Part shown: positions 12,399 through 18,178 of the stretch, one piece after another | Layout: each line of letters begins with the position of its first letter | Position numbering within the stretch: position 1 is the stretch's first letter | Virus record (IMG/VR): IMGVR_UViG_3300027963_000255 | Location: 1 to 28,744 of that record | From: a virus | DNA: 28,744 nt | Strand: one strand, 5' to 3' | Translations under genes and position numbers: made by a program | The notes under the pieces: generated by a model | The model's database searches: none | What the model was told of the DNA's origin: nothing | The model's input: only the letters and a program-made list of their open reading frames with translations

Positions 12399-12420
12399 TA
12401 TTTGTTTGTCCTATCGTGCT

Positions 12421-12437
12421 GCACGGCGTAGCCGTGC
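12421..12437. repeat. Palindrome B, copy 1
   Basis: GCACGGC-gta-GCCGTGC is a perfect 7-bp inverted repeat. Versions of the same core (ACGGCGTAGCCGT) occur at 13590-13604 and 14769-14783, always in the leader upstream of a minus-strand gene. Confidence 0.65.
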
Positions 12438-12445
12438 CCTAATAA

Positions 12446-12501
12446 CTATTACTAGGTAGCCACACACTAGCGTGGGCTAGTGCATGACTATCTGGCAATA
12501 G
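12446..12501 (-). repeat. Long stem-loop repeat A, copy 2
   Basis: A 56-nt hairpin with 25-nt arms and the loop CCCACG on the minus strand. It has four G-U pairs and two mismatches, and begins 5 nt after the stop of the sliding-clamp-like gene. Confidence 0.75.
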
Positions 12502-12505
12502 GGGG

Positions 12506-13108
12506 CTATTTGTCGATGCGTACCGGCATGGCGATAACCTGCCAGGCAATAGTGTCATGATCCACGTGCACCTTGATGGCCCTATTCTCGCCCACAAATT
12601 GCAGCTTTACGGGCGTATCTTTAACACGTGGGATCTTGTCCAATTTGGCGAATAGTGCAGGGTTAATGCCGATGTTCTCGACATAACCAAACGTGTCAGG
12701 CCATAGTCTTTCATATCGTGGGAAATCATATTGCCCGTTAAGGTTACGGGCGGTAAGGGTCACGTCAGGGATGCCGTGTAGGGCTATCTCGTAGCCGTTA
12801 CCGGTCAATTTCACGCCCAAATTCTTATTTAGTTTTAGCGCATCTTTAAGCGCAGTAATGAAAGCTTTCACGTCATCCATGTCGATTAGTGCATCAAAAC
12901 TATGCCACGCATTAACGTCATTAGTGGGCCTGACAGTGCCCGCCACTAGCAGATAGCGATTCGTGCCCACTATGTCAATGCCTGACCCTTGCATGGCCGT
13001 AATTTTGACACAATTAAACGCCGGCAAATTCTTATCGGCAGCAACAGCAACTAACGCCCCCGCTAGGGCATCCCGCAACACGTGAGCGGGCAATATGATC
13101 TCATTCAT
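12506..13108 (-). CDS. Short DnaN-like sliding clamp
   Basis: A 200-aa protein. LRDALAGALVAVAADKNLPA, then VKITAMQGSGIDIVGTNRYL, resembles a domain of the bacterial beta clamp (residues about 11-58), and the end PVKLQFVG...WQVIAMPVRI resembles the C-terminal strand with the MPxR motif. Bacterial DnaN has three domains in about 370 aa; this length fits only two, as in PCNA-type subunits that form trimers. It would tether a polymerase to DNA, though the phage polymerase is not in this window. AGGA lies 10 bp before the ATG. A related clamp-domain protein with another role cannot be excluded. Confidence 0.6.
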   Translation of the reverse strand: MNEIILPAHVLRDALAGALVAVAADKNLPAFNCVKITAMQGSGIDIVGTNRYLLVAGTVRPTNDVNAWHSFDALIDMDDVKAFITALKDALKLNKNLGVKLTGNGYEIALHGIPDVTLTARNLNGQYDFPRYERLWPDTFGYVENIGINPALFAKLDKIPRVKDTPVKLQFVGENRAIKVHVDHDTIAWQVIAMPVRIDK

Positions 13109-13140
13109 TTTCGATTATTCCTATCTAATCAACCTGACAA

Positions 13141-13196
13141 CTATTGCCAGATAGCCACGCATTAGCGTCAACTAATGCATGACTACCCGACAATAG
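13141..13196 (-). repeat. Long stem-loop repeat A, copy 3 (perfect)
   Basis: A 56-nt hairpin: on minus-strand RNA all 25 positions of the two arms pair (five as G-U) around the loop TTGACG. On plus-strand RNA those five would be A-C mismatches. It begins 2 nt after the stop of the gene 13199-13429. Confidence 0.8.
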
Positions 13197-13198
13197 GG

Positions 13199-13429
13199 CT
13201 AGGCCGATATAGTGGCGAGATTGGCGCAAGCTTTGCGGTGCTTGATGTAGCCGTGTTCGCTATCGTCACGCCCGCACGTGTCGCACGTGTCATAGAATTC
13301 TGCACGGAATAGGCGCAGCGCATCCCGCTTAGTGTGACCGTAATAAGTACGGGTGACCAGGTAACCGCTTATCATGTCGCTAATGATCCATGCGCCACTA
13401 GGTACGGCACGGGTAATTGTTGCAGACAT
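13199..13429 (-). CDS. Conserved small protein with TRTYYGHTKRDALRLFR motif
   Basis: A 76-aa protein. SGYLVTRTYYGHTKRDALRL resembles a short beta-hairpin plus helix that I recall from many actinophage proteins. The C-terminal half has CDTCGRDDSEH and a later KACANL, a likely C-C-H-C metal site. The ATG follows TAGGTG by 8 bp and lies 2 bp after the upstream stop. Function unknown. Confidence 0.7.
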   Translation of the reverse strand: MSATITRAVPSGAWIISDMISGYLVTRTYYGHTKRDALRLFRAEFYDTCDTCGRDDSEHGYIKHRKACANLATISA

Positions 13430-13431
13430 GA

Positions 13432-13563
13432 CTAAGCACCTACCTTTACTGCGTGACCGTCACAAACATAGACATAATTCGATTCTGGCAATTTCCAATT
13501 ACCGGCACGGCATCCCGCCGTCACACATTCATAGCGGGTCAATAGTGCTAGGTAGCTTTCCAT
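13432..13563 (-). CDS. 43-aa Cys/His mini-protein
   Basis: The product MESYLALLTRYECVTAGCRA... continues to YVYVCDGHAVKVGA. Cys13, Cys18, Cys34 and His37 could form a zinc site. ATG 13563 lies 13 bp after the AGGA of the shared AGATAGG leader, and the stop is 2 bp before the next ATG. The palindrome B copy at 13590-13604 lies just upstream. Confidence 0.55.
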   Translation of the reverse strand: MESYLALLTRYECVTAGCRAGNWKLPESNYVYVCDGHAVKVGA

Positions 13564-13589
13564 ATTCACAATAGTTTCCTATCTATCTG

Positions 13590-13604
13590 CACGGCGTAGC
13601 CGTG
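13590..13604. repeat. Palindrome B, copy 2
   Basis: CACGGC-gta-GCCGTG, a perfect 6-bp inverted repeat with the same centre as the copies at 12421-12437 and 14769-14783. Confidence 0.6.
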
Positions 13605-13621
13605 ACGTGTCCTAACGCTTA

Positions 13622-13673
13622 GGGCACGATAGCCACACACCCACACGGGGCGGGTGCATGACTAACGCACACT
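13622..13673 (-). repeat. Long stem-loop repeat A, copy 4
   Basis: The most diverged copy. TAGTCATGCACCC pairs with GGGTGTGTGGCTA on minus-strand RNA with G-U wobbles; the lower stem is weaker. It begins about 6 nt after the stop of gene 13680-14153. Confidence 0.65.
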
Positions 13674-13679
13674 AGCGGG

Positions 13680-14153
13680 CTAGTAGTCGGTTAGTGCCTG
13701 CAAGTAGTGCACAATACCGGGGCACGTTGCCCACATTTCGGCGCTATCCGTACCCCATGCAGCATGCACCTTAACATCATCGCCAGACAGGTCAGACACT
13801 AGCCACACGTTAGGGCCGCCTAACGTTAACCATACTTTTACGCTAGTAACGTCCCAATCTTCGCCGCTGCGCTTGCCGTGCGTTTCGATGTCTAAAACAT
13901 CTTCCAAATACATCTCGAAAACGTCGCGCCCGTCATCGGCTAAAAGCTCAGGGGAATCCTGCATAAGACAGACAGCGCGGTCATATTCTGACTTGTCAAT
14001 GCGCCCCTCGTCTAGGTGTTCGGTCAATCCTTCCGTGACCTCATCAACGGTTACGGGGTAAGAATTACCGTAAACGATTACAGCATCGTTAATAATTTCC
14101 AACGTTTCGATATCTTCCATGTTTTCGGTCACAATTTCGCGGCATGTTCTCAT
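13680..14153 (-). CDS. Hypothetical acidic protein
   Basis: A 157-aa acidic protein. The first half has Glu/Asp-rich helices (residues about 35-75). The second half (SVKVWLTLGGPNVWLVSDLS, then VKVHAAWGTDSAEMW) alternates in a way that suggests a small beta domain; from memory, a GGPxVWL pattern recurs in phage and prophage hypothetical proteins. The strong acidity could suit a DNA mimic or anti-host factor, which is speculation. The ATG follows AGGA by 11 bp and the leader motif AGATAGG. Confidence 0.65.
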   Translation of the reverse strand: MRTCREIVTENMEDIETLEIINDAVIVYGNSYPVTVDEVTEGLTEHLDEGRIDKSEYDRAVCLMQDSPELLADDGRDVFEMYLEDVLDIETHGKRSGEDWDVTSVKVWLTLGGPNVWLVSDLSGDDVKVHAAWGTDSAEMWATCPGIVHYLQALTDY

Positions 14154-14263
14154 ATTGATTAGTTTCCTATCTAGTCAAGTGCCTACCGGTGCAGGCATAG
14201 GGTAATAGTAACCCTGCGCCGCCTGCCGTGTCAACAATCAACACGACAAGCGACACGGGGACA

Positions 14264-14458
14264 CTATGGGGTGATAAGTAGCAACACGCCACACGTAAGT
14301 GTAAGTAGCGACAGCACTAACGGCAGCATCCACAACCCCCGCAAAATCGCCAGGCGTAAAGCTTTACACATGCCCAATTTGTCTGACACGACAGCGAACA
14401 CGACAGGCACGGCACACGCCCACAAAATAGCGACAGCATAGGTTGGAAAACTAACCAT
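14264..14458 (-). CDS. Small two-span membrane protein
   Basis: A 64-aa protein with two hydrophobic segments (about residues 6-26 and 42-62) separated by a basic loop containing DKLGMCKALRL. The ATG overlaps the upstream stop (TAATG). It could be a membrane-active early protein, for example one affecting host transport or superinfection; a holin role is less likely because it lies in the early block. No family was recognised. Confidence 0.6.
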   Translation of the reverse strand: MVSFPTYAVAILWACAVPVVFAVVSDKLGMCKALRLAILRGLWMLPLVLSLLTLTCGVLLLITP

Positions 14459-14727
14459 TATGCGGTCACCTGCGCCCGATACGCGCCACACGCCAAACAT
14501 GCGCCAGGGGTGCAGAATTCGTGATTGTTTTCCATTTCCCAATTTGCCCGCTGCGTTAGCGTGCCATATTGGTCATCGCGCAAGAATTCATCCACACTGT
14601 AATTTTCCACGCCTACACGGTGAACCCATTCCACATAGACACTTGCAAGCGCTAGGCGCTGCCATATCTTTAAAGCGGGGTCAAAATTCTTTATTACCCT
14701 GTCTAATTCTGTCGCTTTCACAATCAT
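14458..14727 (-). CDS. Small hypothetical protein with C-terminal Cys cluster
   Basis: An 89-aa protein: a mostly helical N-terminus (KIWQRLALASVYVEWVHRVG), the segment SVDEFLRDDQYGTLTQRA, then CTPGACLACGAY, three cysteines that could bind metal with a preceding His (NNHEFC). ATG 14727 is only 2 bp from AGGG; an in-frame GTG at 14721 is better spaced and may be the true start. It ends in a TAATG overlap with the membrane-protein gene. Confidence 0.6.
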   Translation of the reverse strand: MIVKATELDRVIKNFDPALKIWQRLALASVYVEWVHRVGVENYSVDEFLRDDQYGTLTQRANWEMENNHEFCTPGACLACGAYRAQVTA

Positions 14728-14768
14728 TTCCCTATCTGTAATCCTGTCCTAGCGGTCAGGTGAACCCC

Positions 14769-14783
14769 TACGGCGTAGCCGTA
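14769..14783. repeat. Palindrome B, copy 3
   Basis: TACGGC-gta-GCCGTA, a perfect 6-bp inverted repeat in the spacer 14728-14799, with the same core as copies 1 and 2. Confidence 0.6.
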
Positions 14784-14799
14784 AAGGAACATCCAATAA

Positions 14800-15084
14800 C
14801 TAAGCGCAGCGCTGCGTTTCCACAAATAGCGACAAATTGCCGCCGTATTGGTTCCGTGTCACCGTCAACCATTCACCGGCGCTAACGCCGCCCGGACATT
14901 CATCGCTATCTTGCAAGAATTCGATATACGCATCGGCAAGCATGCCCCGCCCCGCAGCGTCCAAATTTTCGCCCCAATTCTGCACCCGCAACACGGCAGC
15001 AACATCTTGCCGTGCCTGCACAAAATCACCGGCAGACATGTCTGAAAACCTGCCCGGAATATCTGCCTCGCATCGCTTACACAT
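14800..15084 (-). CDS. Small hypothetical protein with N-terminal CxxC
   Basis: A 94-aa protein starting MCKRCEADIPGRFSDMSAGD; the rest is helical and acidic (FVQARQDVAAVLRVQNWG, ADAYIEFLQDSDE). AGGGG lies 6 bp before the ATG. The N-terminal CKRC with a late Cys pair member (ETQRCA) may bind metal. From memory, similar helical proteins with DFVQARxDVA are seen in phages; no function is known. Confidence 0.6.
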   Translation of the reverse strand: MCKRCEADIPGRFSDMSAGDFVQARQDVAAVLRVQNWGENLDAAGRGMLADAYIEFLQDSDECPGGVSAGEWLTVTRNQYGGNLSLFVETQRCA

Positions 15085-15119
15085 AACTAACCCCTATCTT
15101 TATTGCCAGTACCGGCACA

Positions 15120-15165
15120 CTGTCCCCTAGTGGACAGATAAACGGGCACGGCGTGAACCGTACCC
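15120..15165 (-). other. Two spacer hairpins
   Basis: CTGTCC-cctagt-GGACAG (15120-15137) is a perfect 6-bp stem. GGGCACGG (15144-15151) pairs over 8 bp with CCGTACCC (15158-15165), where one position is G-U on minus-strand RNA but A-C on plus-strand RNA. They fill the spacer between the genes at 14800-15084 and 15179-15520. Confidence 0.5.
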
Positions 15166-15178
15166 GAATACCCGACAA

Positions 15179-15520
15179 CTAAGCAGACTCTGCCTCGCGG
15201 ATAAACATCCAAAATGCGCCGACCTGCGCCGCCGCCTCTTCGATGCTAGGGATGCCCCATGCATCATTGCCGTGCGTTTCGATGAACCTATCGAACATCG
15301 CCTGCACGTCATCGCCCCAATAATCAGACAAGGTGTTAAGCGTCCAAAATAGGGCATCAAGTACGCCCGTCACCTTGTCAAAATTGCCCTTACCTAGCGC
15401 CGCATTAATTGCTGCCTGCTTGGCGTTGGATGCATCAATCGCATCCTGACGTGCCTGCACCTTGCGCAAGATCTTAAGCTCCGCAACGCTTAAACCGCTT
15501 ACGAATTCTTCGTTATCCAT
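15179..15520 (-). CDS. Hypothetical protein, first gene of the leftward block
   Basis: A 113-aa protein starting MDNEEFVSGLSVAELKIL; the N-terminal half is helical with RKVQARQDAIDASNAKQAAI, likely a coiled coil or linker helix, and the C-terminal half is aromatic. ATG 15520 is 9 bp from the AGGG of the leader; ATG 15529 abuts it and is unlikely. The leader also has a hairpin (CGGGC-ggtgtt-GCCCG, 15544-15559) and a TTGACA minus-35 (15596-15591) without a well-spaced minus-10. Function unknown. Confidence 0.65.
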   Translation of the reverse strand: MDNEEFVSGLSVAELKILRKVQARQDAIDASNAKQAAINAALGKGNFDKVTGVLDALFWTLNTLSDYWGDDVQAMFDRFIETHGNDAWGIPSIEEAAAQVGAFWMFIREAESA

Positions 15521-15643
15521 CTTCGTCATCCCTATCTATTTGGCGGGCGGTGTTGCCCGATAACTAAGTAGAACATATACCTTTAGCCCCTGTCAAGCAT
15601 TTCCGGAAAATAATTTTCACCCCCCAAAATGGCACCTTCCAAT

Positions 15644-15749
15644 TGCACCCCGCCGGTAGCCGGTAGCACTGCCCCCCCCCGTCCCCTAACCTGCCCCCTA
15701 CCCCCTGCCTGATTGTCAGGCGGTGATTGTCTGCCCACTGTCTGATTGT
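15644..15749. repeat. Palindrome, TGATTGT iterons and C-tracts
   Basis: The stretch holds a tandem CCGGTAG repeat (about 15653-15666), a run of nine C (15672-15680), further C-runs, a perfect inverted repeat GCCTGA-ttg-TCAGGC (15707-15721), and three TGATTGT copies (15710-15716, 15724-15730, 15743-15749). It adjoins the DnaA-box array and may belong to the same replication control region. Confidence 0.5.
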
Positions 15750-15828
15750 TTGCCGGTAGTTGCACGGTGTGCCTGCCCGATAGTGGCATGCCTTGCCTTG
15801 CCGGGTCGTGTTTGGGGGGTGCTGGAGA

Positions 15829-15892
15829 TGTGGATAACGTGTGGAAATGTTGTGGATAACTTATGCACAGGCTGTGGAAAAGCTGTGGACAG
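15829..15892. promoter_or_regulatory. Phased DnaA-box array, putative replication origin
   Basis: Two perfect DnaA boxes, TGTGGATAA (15829-15837 and 15851-15859), one opposite-strand TTATGCACA (15861-15869), one TGTGGAAAA (15873-15881) and two near matches (15840-15848, 15884-15892) lie in 64 bp. Starts fall at 15829, 15840, 15851, 15861, 15873 and 15884, about one helical turn apart. AT-richer DNA follows to about 16040, as expected for an unwinding element. It may be a host-DnaA-dependent origin or a DnaA-controlled promoter region. Confidence 0.65.
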
Positions 15893-16006
15893 AACGAACG
15901 ACCCGGGGGTTTTAAGTGGCAGCTGTATAGTGTATTTACTATCTGCTGTAGTATTTTTTCTAAAGTAGCTGGGGCATAACTGTTGTATTTAAAGGGTTTT
16001 TGGTAA

Positions 16007-16022
16007 TGTGACGTAGATCACA
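16007..16022. promoter_or_regulatory. Crp/GlxR (cAMP receptor protein) box
   Basis: TGTGACGTAGATCACA is a perfect match to TGTGA-N6-TCACA and to the form TGTGANNTANNTCACA described for actinobacterial Crp and GlxR. It lies in the divergent control region, with TGGTAA words on both sides (16001, 16023, 16034). No well-placed minus-10 was found for either direction, so the regulated promoter is not assigned. Confidence 0.6.
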
Positions 16023-16082
16023 TGGTAAATTTTTGGTAAAGTGCGGGATGAACTACCCAATATCCCCCCTTAATAGTAGTGA

Positions 16083-16274
16083 GGGTACTTCGTACTACAG
16101 AAGTGCCCGAACCTGCGTTTGCACTGCGGTTCGTGGAGCCTTCGGCGGAACGAACTGGTTGGTTTACTGGTGGGGACAGTTAGGTTTTTTGGGGCTGTTT
16201 TTGTGCCTAGGGCACTACTAAGGTTTCTTCCCAAGGCTACTACTAATGTCGGCTTCTCCTTGGGGTCGAGCCGA
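16083..16274 (+). other. Structured 5' leader of the late operon
   Basis: Four hairpins occur in 190 nt: GGGTACTTC with GAAGTGCCC (16083-16108), GTTCGT with ACGAAC and an inner GCC-ttc-GGC (16129-16155), GTGCC-tag-GGCAC (16203-16215), and TCGGCT with AGCCGA (16249-16274), the last ending at the ribosome site of the terminase gene. There is no gene here; short frames lack ribosome sites. The leader may stabilise the late mRNA or control its translation. Confidence 0.5.
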
Positions 16275-16285
16275 AGGGATTTATG

Positions 16286-18178
16286 ATGGCTGCACCGAAG
16301 AGGAATTCTCAGCACCGTACTGTGGGTACGATGTCGGCTGATGATGCGAAGGTTCGTCTCCTGGAGCTTCTTCAGGACGGGTTTTCGGTGGCGGATGCTT
16401 GTGCTGGTGTGAATAAGTCTGAGAAGACGTATTATTATTATTTGAAGTCTGATCCTGATTTTGACCGTAAGGTCAAGTTGCTTCGTGCTGTGCAGGCCCG
16501 TAAGGGGCACATTGCTGATGAGGATAAGGGTATCGGGTTTGCGGATTTTCGCCGCGAGTTTCTGAACTCGGAAACGTTCGATCATCAGTTGAATGTTATT
16601 GATTTGATTGAGAACCGTACGCCGAGCTGGGTACATCCGTCTATGACGTATGAGGCCGGTATTCCCCAGTATGTGTTGGTTAACATGCCGCCAGAGCATG
16701 CTAAAAGCATGACGGTCAGTATTGACTACATTACGTACCGCATTTGTACCGATCCAAACATTCGTATCAAGGTTGTGTCCAAAACGCGCGAAATGGCCAA
16801 AGAGTTCCTTTATGCCGTCAAGCAACGATTAACGTCACCAAGCTACATGGAACTTCAGCGTCGCTACGCTCCCGCTGACGGATTCAAGGCCACCGCCGAC
16901 AAATGGACCTCCGACTCCATTTATCTGGAACGCGACTCTGGTGAAAAAGACCCAACCCTGCAAGCTTTGGGTATCGGTGGCCAAATCTACGGTGCACGTG
17001 CAGACCTTATTATTCTTGACGATACAATCACCCTATCCAACGCTGGCGAATACGAAAAGCAAATACGCTGGATCCAACAGGAAGTCCTGACACGTGTCGG
17101 ACCGACGGGTAAAATTCTTATCGTGGGGACGCGCGTGGACCCCGTTGACTTGTATCGTGAGATTCGTAACCCTGACAGGTATCCTGATGGTGGGTCTCCT
17201 TGGACTTATCTGGCTATGCCTGCTGTTTTAGATTTTGATGATGACCCTAAGAAGTGGGTTACGTTGTGGCCTAGGTCAGACCGCCCTTGGGCGAATGATC
17301 CTATTGAGCCTGACAAGGATGGTTTGTTCCCGCGTTGGGATGGCACTAATCTACGTAAGCGTCGTGGAGTGCTTGACCCTAAAACGTGGGCTATGGTTTA
17401 TCAGCAGCAAGATGTTGAGTCTGAAGCTGTGTTTTCACCTGAAGCCGTGAGGGGTTCGGTGAATGGCATGAGGGCCTGTGGTCCTCTTCTTCCTGGTGCT
17501 GCCGGTCATCCCGACAACATTGATGGGTTCTACACCGTTTGCGGTTTGGACCCTGCTATGTCGGGTGACACGTTTGGTGTTGTGGTGTCGGCTGATCGCG
17601 CGACGAAAAAACGTTACATGCTGGATGCGTCCCGTATGCCGGCCCCAACACCTGCACGTATTCGTGAACTGATTAAGACGTGGACTGATAAGTACAAGCC
17701 TCAGGCTTGGGTTATTGAAAAGAACGCCTTTCAGTTGTTCCTAACGCAGGATGAAGAGATTAACTCTTTTCTTGCTTCGCGTGGTGTGAGGCTGATTAGC
17801 CATTACACGGGTTCTAACAAGATGGACCTTGAGTATGGTGTGGCTTCTATGGGTCCTTTGTTTGGGCAGACTGACCAGCACGGTAAGCACATTAAGGGCA
17901 CTAGCTTGCTGGAGTTGCCCCGTACTGACAATGAGGGCGTTAAGGCTCTAATTGAGCAGTTGGTTACGTGGTCTCCTGGTACGAAGAATAAGCAGGATGG
18001 CCCTATGGCTTTGTGGTTTGTGGAAACACAGATCAGGGATTATGTAAATACGACTGGGCGTTTTGGTGAAACGTGGGTTAAGAATCCGTTTGCTACACCG
18101 CACGATTTGGCTAAGCGTCAAGTTGTTGATTTGGAAGAGTTTGCTAGAAGGCAAAGAATGGTCGCAGGAGGCTACTAA
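16286..18178 (+). CDS. Terminase large subunit with N-terminal helix-turn-helix region
   Basis: A 630-aa protein, the phage packaging motor. The ATPase has a Walker A-like VNMPPEHAKS (residues about 132-141) and Walker B DLIILDD (240-246); the nuclease domain opens with VCGLDPAMSGDTFGVVV. Before the ATPase, residues about 18-60 (VADACAGVNKSEKTYYYYLK) look like a helix-turn-helix, which could recognise packaging DNA as a small terminase does. No separate small terminase was seen nearby. ATG 16286 is 6 bp from AAGGGA; ATG 16283 is only 3 bp from it. The stop overlaps the portal start. Confidence 0.9.
   Translation: MAAPKRNSQHRTVGTMSADDAKVRLLELLQDGFSVADACAGVNKSEKTYYYYLKSDPDFDRKVKLLRAVQARKGHIADEDKGIGFADFRREFLNSETFDHQLNVIDLIENRTPSWVHPSMTYEAGIPQYVLVNMPPEHAKSMTVSIDYITYRICTDPNIRIKVVSKTREMAKEFLYAVKQRLTSPSYMELQRRYAPADGFKATADKWTSDSIYLERDSGEKDPTLQALGIGGQIYGARADLIILDDTITLSNAGEYEKQIRWIQQEVLTRVGPTGKILIVGTRVDPVDLYREIRNPDRYPDGGSPWTYLAMPAVLDFDDDPKKWVTLWPRSDRPWANDPIEPDKDGLFPRWDGTNLRKRRGVLDPKTWAMVYQQQDVESEAVFSPEAVRGSVNGMRACGPLLPGAAGHPDNIDGFYTVCGLDPAMSGDTFGVVVSADRATKKRYMLDASRMPAPTPARIRELIKTWTDKYKPQAWVIEKNAFQLFLTQDEEINSFLASRGVRLISHYTGSNKMDLEYGVASMGPLFGQTDQHGKHIKGTSLLELPRTDNEGVKALIEQLVTWSPGTKNKQDGPMALWFVETQIRDYVNTTGRFGETWVKNPFATPHDLAKRQVVDLEEFARRQRMVAGGY

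Noticed and set aside
12229-13673. CRISPR array
   Set aside because: The repeats are imperfect, about 55 nt, irregularly spaced and separated by genes rather than spacers.
15583-15789. Minus-strand open frame of 68 codons
   Set aside because: Low-complexity Gly/Gln/Arg-rich translation of the C-tracts and repeats, with no good ribosome site; it lies over the putative origin elements.
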